A stretch of DNA of 64,000 nucleotides. It comes from Paraphoma chrysanthemicola. Lineage: Eukaryota > Ascomycota > Dothideomycetes > Pleosporales > Phaeosphaeriaceae. Location: assembly GCA_020744225.1 (NCBI GenBank), contig JAGMWG010000010.1, positions 186,001-250,000 of the forward strand, in the 5' to 3' direction. Under the pieces are notes generated by a model. That model was not told the origin of the DNA. It made no database searches and was given only the letters and a program-made list of their open reading frames with translations. The translations under genes were made by a program, and so were the position numbers. Of the stretch, positions 1-10,666 are shown piece by piece. Within the stretch, counting starts at the first letter, position 1. Every line of letters starts with the position of its first letter.

Positions 1-1488
1 CTGAATGTCAACGCTTATCTGCACCGTGGACCCTGAATCTCAGACATGACGCTTGAGGCGGCACCGTCACGCTTCCGACCCGCCTTGGAGAGCGATGAAG
101 CTTCAAAGAGAGTCTTCGTCCTCCATATGAATGCCACAGCAGAACAGCCGAGCTATGCATGCTTTTTTTTTCCTAATACTCGAGAGGCATCAGGCCGGTT
201 GATACTAGACAGGTAGACATGTTGGACACGCGGGGCCTAGCGTACCTTTCACGTGTCCGAGCCTCGTGGCCTTCCCAGGTTAGGTCATCACCATGAAGAC
301 CTGGCCGTCGTCTTTCCAGTCATCGTCACAGGTTGAAACATTCGTGCAATCGCTATTCAGTACTTTCAGATGTAGCACGGGCAGTCCGGCTGAAACGAAA
401 CATAGTGAGGATCATCTGCTGCCTTCCCTTACCAGCGCAACGCTTCTGTTGCAGCAGACACGACTGACGTTGCCTTGACCTGGTCTATTTGCGGGGGACT
501 TCCGTGTCGTTGGATGACCTCTCTTCTCAAGGGTTGGGGAGGCTTTTACACGGTGGCATTTGTACGGGCTGTTTCGCGTCTGGAGCAAGAAGCAAAGACG
601 GCAGCCTCAGGTAGATCAGTATACTAGTAGCATGAAAGTAACCAGGAAAAGCACAAAAGCTATGCGCGATGATCGACGCAATTCGACGGCGAGGAGAGTC
701 TTGACTTGGGCGACGCGACACAAGCTTGTGGCGCCAATATGTAAGGTGTTGGTAGCGCTGCGGCATAACGCGTCGTGCATGGGGCGGCCCCTAGGTCCGC
801 GGGTTGGCGCACCTCCAGGAAGTGATCGAGGATGCGGCTCTCTGCCCCATGCTATCTACGAAGGCAATCGGAGCGATTCGACAATCCCAGGGGATTACCC
901 ACGTTCTGATTTCATGCGTGGTTGCCATGGAATTAATGCGAGCGCTCGGTCGCAAGGCGAGTGGCTTGCTCTGCATGCGGACGGTCTCCGCACTCGTGGA
1001 TCTTCCGCCTGAAACGTGCCTAGCCTGCATTTGGTGGGGACCTGATTGGCCGTGTCTTTAATTACTCCTTCTGATCGGAAGCCGTCCTTTGTTGCTCCTG
1101 ATGCAGTCTGAAGGTGTCGCGCAGCTGTCAGTAACACAAAACCAGCTCCCACCTGTTCAGCTGCAGTAATCCCAGACGCAGCCTCCCGTCAATCACTCGA
1201 GCGCGACGCTTTGGCGAGTGGTGACACCTCGACTCCGTGACAGAAGCCATACGATCCCCCGTGGTTACCACGCTTGGCAACTTCCAAGTTTCTGTTTCGC
1301 GCCCACTCGCACTGCCCCCGGCCACGCTCTGCGCATCATTCTTCACGAACACTCCACATTCACACCCACCCCCATCACTATCTTGGAGACCCCAATTGCG
1401 CTCACTGCCATCGCTCGCTAAGCATTTTATCGCGACCTATCTACTGGGTTTCCTTTGGACACAAGGCTGCGCACTGCTATAGCCAGCC
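1..1488. other. Intergenic, left edge
   Basis: I see no convincing gene. The open frames here are short, overlap on both strands and lack protein-like composition or splice structure. The last few hundred bases are rich in C and T with CCACTC/CACCC runs, as expected for the promoter and 5' leader of the Chs7-like gene that follows. Confidence 0.5.
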
Positions 1489-2729
1489 ATGTCACGGTAC
1501 GGGAAATTCGACGACTTCTGTCGCGACACAGGCAATACGTGGTCCACTTTGCCAGGTGAGTACACGACCCCAACGCTATGTTCACACGCTCGACACTGAG
1601 CTAATGTTCTCCAGTATGCTATGTACGTCACAATTCGCCATCTCAATAGCTACCTTGTTCACGAGCGCGCCGCTAACCGCCATGACTCCTGCAGCTCTTC
1701 AACGAAGCAAACACACGACTAGACCAAGGATGGGGAGGCTGCACCTTGTCAGGCTTCAGCGTGGGCGGTGACAACAGACTACGCAATCTGGGTGAGTGCA
1801 CCGCGACGGACCCCATGGCCGTGTCGTAGCTCACCAGCTTAGGATCGATCCTCGTCGACGGTATCGCAATTCTCGTCACCCTGTTCCTCATATGGAGATC
1901 GCAAAGGAAGAAGGCTGCTGTGGGAAGGAGGTATGTAGCTCGTAAGCTACCTGAATGAGCGGTGACTGACTACGACCAGGGAGATGCAATTGTTCCTCTT
2001 TGGCTACATCATCATCTCAATCTGTGAAATCTTCACCATTGGCGGCTTCCCGCTTAACGATTCCGTCCGCCTTGTACGTCCTAATCCCAGTACTGCTTCT
2101 AAGCTTCACTGACCAGGCGCGCAGGCTTTTGTTGCGATTCACATCGCTGCTATTACTGCGACTTCTTGGATACTAATGTTGAATGGCGCGGTCGGCTACC
2201 AGCTCCTTGATGACGGGACGGCAGTGTCGATCGGTCTACTCCTAATTTCCTCCCTCCTGATCTTCATCGGCACTGGATACATCGCGCTCGACACTGGCTT
2301 CAGCTGGACGGGCTACTGGGATGACACCCTTGGCACGCCGAACCAGGCTTATGCCTTGTATACACTCTATCAGCTCGTGCCGTTGGTCTTCCTCGTCATC
2401 TTCTTCTTGCTCGAAGCCTTCCTCGTGCTACGCATCCTCGGAGAGCGCAAGCCAATGCGTAAGCAATTCCACTGTGGACAAGTAAAGTCACAACTAATGT
2501 AATGCCAGTCTATCTCATTGGCGCTGCGCTTCTGTTCGCCATCGGTCAAATCTTCCAGTACGTTGTCAGTGTCCATATCTGCAATGGCACAGACGGCAAA
2601 ATCAACGGAGGTCTCTTCGAGTCCCTCTTCACCTTGCTAGCGGTCGTGATGGTCTGGGTGTTCTGGTCGAGCATCACCGAGGACGACTGGCCAATGCCGA
2701 CTGTCGCAGGCTCTGGAGCGTACAATTGA
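1489..2729 (+). CDS. Chs7-family (chitin synthase export chaperone-like) membrane protein
   Basis: Seven exons: 1489-1555, 1615-1622, 1695-1791, 1843-1930, 1980-2073, 2125-2458 and 2509-2729, giving 302 aa. The protein opens with a FDDFCRDT segment and LPVC, then has about seven hydrophobic helices. Recognisable family blocks are KKAAVGRREMQLFLFGY, NGAVGYQLLDDGT and the C-terminal WSSITEDDWPMP. In yeast, Chs7 is an ER membrane protein needed for export of the chitin synthase Chs3. This copy resembles the fungal paralogue group rather than the orthologue, so its client is unknown. Exon 2 is only 8 nt, but it is needed to keep frame and to restore the conserved Cys after LP. The start is the first ATG that gives the conserved N-terminus. 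The family call is firm; the cellular role is inferred. Confidence 0.88.
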
Positions 2730-3278
2730 TAAAAAGAGACCGCGGAGGAAGTGTGATTGACACGGCGTAATGTTTCATGATTTTCCGCAGCATAGCGTAT
2801 ACCATTTGGAGGTCTCTGGACGCGAAAATGCGTCATGCTTGGTCGTGCACCATACACAGATAATGTTTTTAGGAGGTAAAATATATTTCGACTTTTGCAA
2901 AGCACATTCACATGCATAACGTGAGACCGCGTTGGTCAATTTCACGTGCGCAACCGTTAGTGCGGATCCACCAGATCTCAGATCGCGAAACTCTGGAATG
3001 CTGCCTCCTACGCGCCACTTCCCACTAAACCCGACTCACACCATCCCGGCGACCGCGCCTAGACCCTGACGTTTGTGTGCGCTCTCACAACGTCATGTCG
3101 TGATATTCCAGCTCCGCAACCACCACGACCGCTCACTCGCAGCTCGGCCACATGCAGTCCTCCACTCTTTGTGCACCACCACGCTCTCACGTAGGACTCC
3201 TCCAGGTCCTTCTCACGCGAGATTGAAATTGCCGTGTGCATTCACGGTCGACACAGAAAAGGCGAGCTCCCACGAACA
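2730..3278. other. Intergenic: 3' end of Chs7-like gene and ssl1 promoter
   Basis: No gene seen. The right part (about 3000-3270) is rich in C-runs and CACC/ACCACC motifs, typical of a filamentous-fungal promoter and 5' leader. The ssl1 reading frame stays open upstream to 3234, but without an ATG. Confidence 0.5.
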
Positions 3279-4751
3279 ATGGCCGACTCCGAGTACGAGT
3301 TTGAGGGTGAAGACGGATCTGACGAAGAGTATGTAGGCTCCCGGGCGAGCTCGTCAAAGGTTGGATCAAGTACGCGCGAGCGGGGAACAAGTAAGAGGCG
3401 CACAAAAGACGATGTACCGCCGCCGAAGCGTCATGCCTGGGAGACGGAGTACTCACGGACCGTGGAGAAGACGATCACTCTCATAGAGGATGCATCATTA
3501 GGGCAGAGCGTGCAAGAGCGAGAGGAGGAGCGCAAGCGCAAGCGACTGCGCAAGGATACAAAGCCATTCCAGCGCGGCATAATACGGCACGTCGTTCTGG
3601 TGCTGGACCTTTCTGAGGCAATGCTGGAGAAGGACATGCGGCCGAACCGCTACATCACCATGATCAACTACGCCCAAGACTACGTTCGCGAATTCTTCGA
3701 ACAGAACCCCATCTCGCAAATGAGCGTACTGGGCATGCACGACGGTGTCTGCATACGCGTGTCGGAACTGTCAGGGAACCCCGCAGAGCACGTTGCGGCG
3801 ATACAAGGACTGCGGAGCAAAGACGATGGCAAGGAGCCAAAGGGCGCGCCTAGCTTGCAGAATGCGCTGGAGCTGGCGAGAGCAACGCTGTACCACACGC
3901 CGAGTCACGGTACACGAGAGGTCATTGTGATCTTTGGATCTCTGATGTCGCTCGACCCAGGCGACATACACCAGACAGTCAAAGCGTGCGTGCGCGACCG
4001 GATACGAGTCAGCGTCATCGGCATGGGCGCGCGCCTCAAAATCTGTCAAGAAATTGTAACAAGAACAAACGCTGGTGACGAAGGTGAATACACTATTGCG
4101 ACGGATCAAGAGATGCTCAAGGAGCTCCTGATAGCCACAACGACACCTCCGGTTGTGCGCCAGACCGCAGCCAGCGCGCCTGCGCCAGAGTCGGCTGCTG
4201 CGCTCATGATGATGGGTTTCCCATCGCGCGTAGTGGAGGACAAGCCGACCATGTGCGCTTGCCACGGCAATCTCACATTGGGCGGATATACCTGCTCAAG
4301 GTGCAGTGCCAAAGTCTGCAGCTTACCCATCACATGTCCCAGCTGCCAGCTCACGCTACTACTCTCAACACATCTTGCGCGCAGTTACCACCATCTCTTC
4401 CCTCTGCGCAATTGGGCTGTGGTGAGCTGGTCTCGAGCCCGCGAGAAGGGTAGCAAAGAATGCGTAGGTTGTCTATCACATTTTGGTGACCCTCCAGCGT
4501 CGGACGTAGAGCGAACGCAGGCGGAGCAGAACAACGAGACAAATGGAGACAAGAGAGATGCAGATGACAGCGAAGAGCAAAAGGCCAGTGAATCTGGCAG
4601 ATACGAGTGTAGAGCTTGTGAAAGCCACTTTTGTATCGACTGCGACATGTTCGCGCACATGGTACTACACAATTGCCCCGGCTGCCTGAGTAGACTCGAT
4701 CCAAGCGTGATAGCTGCGGCGAGCAACGGAGATGTCGAGATGAGTGGGTAG
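3279..4751 (+). CDS. ssl1: TFIIH core subunit Ssl1 (human p44)
   Basis: Single exon, 490 aa, starting at the first ATG in frame (MADSEYEFEG). The N-terminal ~95 residues are acidic, then basic (REEERKRKRLRK). A von Willebrand A-like Ssl1 domain spans about 103-290, with DLSEAM at 110-115 in the MIDAS position. A C4 zinc finger follows, with cysteines at 326, 328, 339, 342, 347, 353 and 356. The C-terminal RING-like C4C4 module has cysteines at 395/398, 444/447, 452/455 and 466/469, separated by an acidic low-complexity insert at about 410-440. Ssl1 is a core TFIIH subunit that stimulates the Rad3/XPD helicase in transcription initiation and nucleotide excision repair. All hallmark cysteines appear present, and the length is close to the family norm. 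Confidence 0.96.
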   Translation: MADSEYEFEGEDGSDEEYVGSRASSSKVGSSTRERGTSKRRTKDDVPPPKRHAWETEYSRTVEKTITLIEDASLGQSVQEREEERKRKRLRKDTKPFQRGIIRHVVLVLDLSEAMLEKDMRPNRYITMINYAQDYVREFFEQNPISQMSVLGMHDGVCIRVSELSGNPAEHVAAIQGLRSKDDGKEPKGAPSLQNALELARATLYHTPSHGTREVIVIFGSLMSLDPGDIHQTVKACVRDRIRVSVIGMGARLKICQEIVTRTNAGDEGEYTIATDQEMLKELLIATTTPPVVRQTAASAPAPESAAALMMMGFPSRVVEDKPTMCACHGNLTLGGYTCSRCSAKVCSLPITCPSCQLTLLLSTHLARSYHHLFPLRNWAVVSWSRAREKGSKECVGCLSHFGDPPASDVERTQAEQNNETNGDKRDADDSEEQKASESGRYECRACESHFCIDCDMFAHMVLHNCPGCLSRLDPSVIAAASNGDVEMSG

Positions 4752-5047
4752 GTCCTGCATAATCGTTGGGCAACTATGTAGCCTTGTATATCGAAATGAA
4801 AGACTGTCAAAAGCCATATACTTGTCTCAATGGAAGAACTTTCTTCCTTTCTCGGCACTATTTTCTCCTCCGAAGCGCGACGCGCGATCCCGTGAGCCAG
4901 TTCTCGTCCTCGGGCTGTTGCTGATGCATTTGCCGACGTCGGACCCGCGGGGTCGAGAGAGCGTAACGTGGGGCAGCTTTGGCCCGCAACAACGGGTGCC
5001 CGATGCGTTCATAAGCAACCAAGGCCCTGCAGAGTTATTGTACCTTG

Positions 5048-6090
5048 ATGTTTGCTCGATCTGGAAAGTCCCTGCTCCGCTCACGCACTTTGACAGTCTT
5101 TCAACTTCGACAACGCTGCTCGGCTGAATCCAGAATCGTGCTAATAAATAAGAGCCATCGGTCGTGCTTTTCTTCTACCGCATTCAGAATGGCTACATTC
5201 GAGAGATTGATCCGGTTTCAAACCGCCGACGGAAAGACAGTCTACGGCAATCTGGAGAAGGAAGTTCCAACACGAGATATTGAAGGCAGTGAAGTTGAGG
5301 TGCTCGAGGGTGATATCAAGAGCGGCTTCAAGAAGAGCGGCAGCAAAACAAAGGTCGGAAAGCTGATGTCTCCACTCAAGAGAGAAGAAACAAACATCGT
5401 CCTCTGCGTTGGATTGAATTATCGGCAGCACGCGATTGAGTGTGATGTAAGTGCAATCCCAGCCCACACATACCCTTCCACCTCCTAACACTTCTGCAGC
5501 TTCAAATTCCCGAAAACCCAGCAATATTCATGAAGCCTAGCGACGCAATCACAGGGCCCTTAGACGACGTCCCCATCCATAAAGACTGCCAATCTATGCT
5601 CGATTACGAAGGCGAACTCACCATCATCATCGGCAAAGACTGCAAGAACGTGTCTGCCTCAAATTTCCAAGACTATGTCCTCGGCTACACAGTCGGCAAC
5701 GATGTTTCAGCACGCAATTACCAGTTGCCAGCAAATGTTTCCGGTGGCCAATTTGGCTACGCAAAATCATTCGACAAATTCGCACCCATTGGCCCTTGCA
5801 TCGCTAGCACAAAGGTCATTCCAGACCCGCAGAAGTTGACCTACTGGACCAAGGTGAACGGCGAAAAGAGACAGCAGACCGGCACAGATGATATGATTTA
5901 CACGGTTGGGCAGATCATCGAGCACCTCTCGAGGGGGACAACGCTGAGGGCCGGAACGGCCATTTTGACAGGCACACCGAGTGGCGTGGGCTTATTTATG
6001 GAGCCCAAGGGTTTCTTGAAGGATGGTGACGAGGTTGAGATTTATGTCGAGGGGATTGGGAGCATTGTAAATAAGATGAAGTTTGAGTAG
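5048..6090 (+). CDS. Fumarylacetoacetate hydrolase-family protein (FAHD type)
   Basis: Two exons, 5048-5446 and 5500-6090, with a 53-bp intron (GTAAGT...TGCAG). From the second ATG at 5189 the protein is 282 aa; from 5048 it is 329 aa. Numbered from 5189, the FAH fold shows GLNYRQHA near 75-82, FMKPSDAITGP near 96-106, the acidic metal-site pair in YEGEL (about 122-126), D154 in GNDVSARN, and ILTGTPSGVG near the C-terminus. Family members are Mg/Mn-dependent hydrolases or decarboxylases, such as acylpyruvase/oxaloacetate decarboxylase in FAHD1. The exact substrate cannot be told. The extra 47 N-terminal residues are Arg/Ser-rich, lack acidic residues early on and end RSCFSSTAFR, so they look like a mitochondrial presequence. 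Two in-frame starts may give two locations. Confidence 0.9.
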
Positions 6091-6392
6091 GGTGCGGGGT
6101 ATGTATATATATAATGGTAGAATGAAGTCATTGTGCGAAGATGGTAAGTGCGCTGGATGGGCTTCGTGCCGCTTTCCTCTGATCGGAGCTCAGTATCACG
6201 AAGATTCAGAGGCAGTTGCGTCTTAACTGATAGGTTGGCAACAATAGCACTCTCTCCATGTAACCAGACACGCAACATTAACGACCGAGTGTGCGGTCGC
6301 GGACAAGTTATTGCAGTCATATCTGCACACCATTACTACTTGTAATCTTTTGGAACATCGTTGACAGCAGCATAACCTTTACCAGCATAGAT
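6091..6392. other. Short intergenic spacer
   Basis: The left end contains an AT repeat (tatatatata) just after the FAHD stop, probably in its 3' UTR. The frame of the next gene is open through part of this stretch but has no ATG before 6393. Nothing else is seen. Confidence 0.45.
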
Positions 6393-8282
6393 ATGTACCC
6401 CCACGACATCTCGATGCTCGATGAAGATGACGCCGACGATTACGATCCCGATAGTCCAGAGCTCGACGTCGAACAAGCCCTCTCGGACGTCGAGGTGGCG
6501 ATTGAACAAGCTGAGCAAAGAGCGGCTGACAATGCACGCGATTCGAGCGAGAAAACTGTCCGTCTCCGTCTACGGCTATCGGCGAGAGCAAAGATATCGA
6601 CTAAGGAGAATGAAATGGTTGCAAGGGACGAAGGTAGGGCACGCACATCTGCGAGGTCGGAAGGGACCGGGAGCGCTGTTGATAAGGGGAGTGCGAACGG
6701 CAAGGTCAATGCTCGACGTCAGAGTCATCGTCCAAAGCGGTTCAAGTCATGGCGAGAAACACATCAGGAAGAATTGCGCGAAGAGTGGGAAGATGAGCTG
6801 GCTAGGCACGAGATTGAACAGGAACAGCGGGTACAAGAGATGTATCGAAAACGCAGGAGAAGGCAAACCGAACCATCAAGAGAAAAATCCGGGGAAGAGA
6901 ACAAAGCACCTAAATCAGCAAAAGACGAACACAAATTCCAACCCATTATGAACGGCAAACTCCATGTTACAGCGACTTCGACTAAAAAGGCCCCGGAATT
7001 GCACGACAAGCCGGCACCGCAAATAAGGTGGCGCTGTCCGGAACGATCTCGAGGCCAATTGAAGATCGGACAACATCGCATCTACACTGAGTACATCTTA
7101 AGCCAGGAGTTCATCGATGACATCAACGAAATGCTAAACTACATCCGAAAATGGTCTCTCACGGACGCTATACCGATCATGAGGTCATTCATACACGATC
7201 CTGAAAACAAGGGCAGACAAGTTGCTTTCCGAATCGGTGCTGTTGCTGGCGAAAGCTGTTGGACGGTTGAGCTCACAAACCCTGATGCTTCAGTCCATCA
7301 TCCTCGTGTACTCCGAGATAGCGGTCACCTACCATTGGCATACCACCCGAAGCGTCTGGACTGGGGAATCCATGATTACGGAGGCCTACCGCCTCGTTGT
7401 GCTAAGGAAGGATGTGGACCTGCTTGCCCGCACGAAAAAACGCCTCACGAGAAGTATCAAAGTCTGGTAAAGGGACGGAGTATCCAACGAAGCGAGAGCA
7501 AGCTCAAGTCTCCAGGAGCTGTCGGAGGGCCAAACTATGAAAACATCGGTGCACTCTCGAATAAGCCTAGTGAAGACCGCCGCAAAATGCCACCTCCACC
7601 TCGTCCTTCGCCAAAGTCTGCCGTACACGGCGTGCCGAAAGATGCTGAGGAGATCAAAGCGCGTATACATGGGATACTATCACAGAGCACAGAAGCTATG
7701 GCCAGAAAGTTGCTAAAGGCACCGGCCTCTGGAGCAACTCGAGTTTCCGAGGTGCTCGGGACAGTCGCAGATAATTCGACATCAGCAGAACCCATCAATT
7801 CCAACCTTCATGAAAGCTCCACATCCCCGCCACCAAGCCCTCGACCTAAACCACTCGCTCTGAATGCTGAGCAAAAACAAGAGCTTGAGGTTATACAACC
7901 ACCAACGTTTCCTCGACCGGGAATATTGCCCTCCCCGCCATCATCTCCTCCAGCATCGCGCAAGTTTTGGTTCCCGACTCCAGATCCCGAGCCCACCCCG
8001 CCAAGCTACTATACCAAAGTACCGAGTTCGAAGCTACTAGCCTTACGCGTCTATGGCGATCGTCTCCCACCTGAAGAAGCACGAGCCAAGCACAAACTTC
8101 CCAAATCGGAGCAACTCACCATCCTAGAATCATCTAACAAGATCAAAACGGCCGGCCACACCAAAAAATCCTCCACCCTCGCCATGACCTCCTCCGCGCA
8201 ACCCACACAAAGCCCCAAGAGAGCAAGCCGCAAACAGCACCACCAACTTGAGGATTGGCAAATTAGTCCAGACCGGCACTAG
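6393..8282 (+). CDS. Unknown protein, upstream part of an amber-split frame
   Basis: From the first ATG in frame this exon encodes 629 aa and stops at TAG 8280-8282. I recognise no named family. The N-terminus is very acidic (LDEDDADDYDPDSPE), followed by a charged probably coiled-coil stretch (EELREEWEDELARHEIEQEQR). A compact, protein-like block follows at about 7060-7460: a helical segment, an FRIGAV strand, the motif HDYGGLPPRCAKEGCGP, then two further cysteines. A Pro/Ser-rich tail with several PPxxP-like stretches comes after. Composition suggests a nuclear or scaffold protein; this is inference. The same frame reopens immediately after the TAG (next entry), with no plausible donor to splice the stop out. 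The gene is therefore either truncated by a nonsense change or read through. Confidence 0.65.
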   Translation: MYPHDISMLDEDDADDYDPDSPELDVEQALSDVEVAIEQAEQRAADNARDSSEKTVRLRLRLSARAKISTKENEMVARDEGRARTSARSEGTGSAVDKGSANGKVNARRQSHRPKRFKSWRETHQEELREEWEDELARHEIEQEQRVQEMYRKRRRRQTEPSREKSGEENKAPKSAKDEHKFQPIMNGKLHVTATSTKKAPELHDKPAPQIRWRCPERSRGQLKIGQHRIYTEYILSQEFIDDINEMLNYIRKWSLTDAIPIMRSFIHDPENKGRQVAFRIGAVAGESCWTVELTNPDASVHHPRVLRDSGHLPLAYHPKRLDWGIHDYGGLPPRCAKEGCGPACPHEKTPHEKYQSLVKGRSIQRSESKLKSPGAVGGPNYENIGALSNKPSEDRRKMPPPPRPSPKSAVHGVPKDAEEIKARIHGILSQSTEAMARKLLKAPASGATRVSEVLGTVADNSTSAEPINSNLHESSTSPPPSPRPKPLALNAEQKQELEVIQPPTFPRPGILPSPPSSPPASRKFWFPTPDPEPTPPSYYTKVPSSKLLALRVYGDRLPPEEARAKHKLPKSEQLTILESSNKIKTAGHTKKSSTLAMTSSAQPTQSPKRASRKQHHQLEDWQISPDRH

Positions 8283-9131
8283 GAAGCCGCTCGACGACAA
8301 GTGTTGTCATATCTAGAGGATCGCGAAGGTAATCATTCGAATTTCCACTGGCGCATGACGGACCTGCTGTGGGCGACGCATCGCACAACGCGAAAAGGCA
8401 TGTTTAGCTTCACGCACGAGAAGTACAGAGCCGAATGTGTTGCGCCGACAAGTTGGGATTGGGAGCGTGAGAAGAAGAAGCTTGCTGGCAGGGGCCCGAA
8501 AAGGTGGGCATTGGTGGCGACGTTGTTCGCTGCTGGGAAACCGAGAGAAGGAGAGAGAAGTGTGAAAAGGATAGCGGCGCCTGATCCATTTGGACTGTTG
8601 GGTGCGATTGAGAGGGAAGAGAGTGAAATCGAAAAGGACGAGGTTGGGAGCGTCCCAATGTCGAGAAGTCCAAAGTTAATACCTGCGCTCGAGCCGATGG
8701 CGAAAAGTTCGAAGAAAATCCCATCGAGAGGGAGAAGTCGGATTATACGCTTCAAGGGAGAGGAGAATGTTCAGCCTTCCAGTCCGCCGAGAACGAGAAG
8801 TCGGACGATCAAATTCAAGGGCGAAGAGAACGCTCTGCCTACACAGCCACTTGGTGCTCCAGCGTCAAGAACGAGAACGATTAGATTCAAGGGAGAACAG
8901 GACACCCCGCCTATACCGCCGAAGTCGCCGGCAAGGAGTAGTGAAGAAGTGACATTGAGGAAAGACTCGATCCATGGAGACAAGGAAGGCGAGGATGTGG
9001 AAATGGAAGATGGGGATACTAAGACGGATGAAGAGAATGGTGGGCAAGTAGTGGCAGTATATGAAGAAAAGTCCGACAACCAGGACTTTGAGATGGGAGA
9101 TGCTAAGGAGCAGGAAGAACGAGAGTCTTGA
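8283..9131 (+). CDS. Downstream continuation of the amber-split unknown protein
   Basis: This is the same reading frame as the preceding entry, separated only by one TAG. It opens EAARRQVLSYLEDREG and runs 282 codons to TGA. There is no early ATG; the first in-frame ATG follows about 24 codons in, at MTDLLWATH. That argues for a continuation rather than an independent gene. The N-terminal ~90 residues look folded (FHWRMTDLLWATHRTTRKGM, then THEKYRAE). The middle carries three tandem copies of a basic motif: RSRIIRFKGEEN, RSRTIKFKGEEN and RTRTIRFKGEQD. The C-terminus is strongly acidic (DVEMEDGDTKTDEENGG). Function unknown. Together the two parts would give about 912 aa. Confidence 0.5.
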   Translation, partial: EAARRQVLSYLEDREGNHSNFHWRMTDLLWATHRTTRKGMFSFTHEKYRAECVAPTSWDWEREKKKLAGRGPKRWALVATLFAAGKPREGERSVKRIAAPDPFGLLGAIEREESEIEKDEVGSVPMSRSPKLIPALEPMAKSSKKIPSRGRSRIIRFKGEENVQPSSPPRTRSRTIKFKGEENALPTQPLGAPASRTRTIRFKGEQDTPPIPPKSPARSSEEVTLRKDSIHGDKEGEDVEMEDGDTKTDEENGGQVVAVYEEKSDNQDFEMGDAKEQEERES

Positions 9132-10666
9132 GTATTCGCCCATCGTCACTCATTCTTTTTGCATAGATGCTGAAATTGATTGGCTTTGATCACCTGAGTA
9201 CCGACCACATCTACGCCCAAGATGCGGGTTGCCCACTTATAATGCGTACAGTACAACTTCATGCAAGCGCTGTTGGACTGACTTTGTAGCCTCATGCGTG
9301 ATGTAGAAGAGGTATTTACGACTCTGTCAAGTTTGCACCAGATTCGTTAATGTCTGCGAGGATGCTAACGGTTGATATCCGTATAAAGATAGGGATGACC
9401 ATACCGTATTCGTCATGGTGAAGAGACGAATTCGCTATATTCGTTTGTTTGGATGTAGAAAAGGCAAGCTTTCGTCGCGTGGCTGGGAGAAGGATAAGTG
9501 ATGTTTGATACCGCATGCTCAGTTCTGAGGAGCAATCTCGGAATGAAACTTGATTCCAGGAGTCGAGAAGGCCGTTGTTCGCGCCCTAGCTTCCCAAATA
9601 TCGGCAGCCGTCGGTATCAGCGGGCAGAAGTGTTCGGGATTGGGTTCGAAGAGTTCGAATTCGAAGACGTCGATGCTTTAAGGGCTCGAAATCTTGGTCT
9701 GGGTGCGAGAAGAGTTCTAGGCTGATAGTAGTGTCTTCTTTAGAATCCATGTTTGCTGAAGAGGTGATTTGGAAGTAGGCGTGTTTATTGTCGTGATTGT
9801 GGTGTGGGATTTCGCGACTTTATATTCGGCAGACCGCTTTGGAACCCGCTTCTGCAGTGAGGTTGGGAATGCTGGAACCATGGGATGTGAGGGCGCTGGA
9901 GGGGACAGCTCAGACTTGGTGAGCACATTTCGCCCAGCTTTTGAGTCAACATGAAATCTTCTTCTAGATCTCATATTATTGAGCAGAATTGATTAAGAGC
10001 CTCAGTGATCGTGTTATCCTGTGGACTGCACTTCCAGCGCTTAGAACAGTTCCAAGGTCTATAAGAACATAGAGAAATGCCAACTACGGAAGCGGAAAGT
10101 GATATGATGTCTTGATAAGATTAAAGCCAGCTATATTGTTCAGAACGATGCGCAGGAGACCCATCTTCACGCGCAAATAAAACAGTGAGCGAAATGGGCA
10201 TCTGCACCCAAGCGGCATATCACTTGATGATGGGCTGTTTTTCTTGAGGCCTGTTCTAAAGTTGTGCTATTTTGAGAATAGCCCCATAATTTTCGCCAAG
10301 AGCTTAGAAGTTCGGCTCATTCGCTACGCTCAGAGGTCGTCCCGTTGCTGAGCATTCTTGGACCCGTACGCGAGCTACTGCTACCGACAATCTGCGTTTC
10401 ACAAGTCCGCGCACACCATATATCGATGTTTCTTTGGTCAACTCGGGCTGGAATGATGGACATGTCGCCCGCCTAATCGAATCTCGGCGGCTTGGCTACC
10501 AAGTATTACGAGCTGCGGTACAGGCGGTGCGCAGTTCTTAGGCAACCAGCCTCAGCCTCATCTCATCTGCGCAGCCTTCGCGCTTACATTGCTATAATCT
10601 TAAAACTTGTACTCCGTCCACAAAGAATGCCGCACGACCTCTCAAATCTCTGCATCGAATGAAAAC
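9132..10666. other. Intergenic, 1.5 kb
   Basis: No gene supported. All open frames are short and without recognisable motifs. There is a local GAAGAGTTCGAATTCGAAGACG stretch near 9650 with an internal GAATTC palindrome, of no evident meaning. The right end is the promoter of the DUF3176 gene. Its frame is open upstream to 10607, but only from a TTG. Confidence 0.45.

Noticed and set aside
8280..8285. Programmed readthrough as in fungal peroxisomal isoforms
   Set aside because: That signal is UGA CUA; here the stop is TAG followed by GAA, and the extension does not end in a PTS1 tripeptide.
8264..8316. A 53-bp intron removing the TAG of the unknown gene
   Set aside because: The only GT available (GTCCAG) is a poor donor, and no CTRAY branch point precedes the TATCTAG acceptor.
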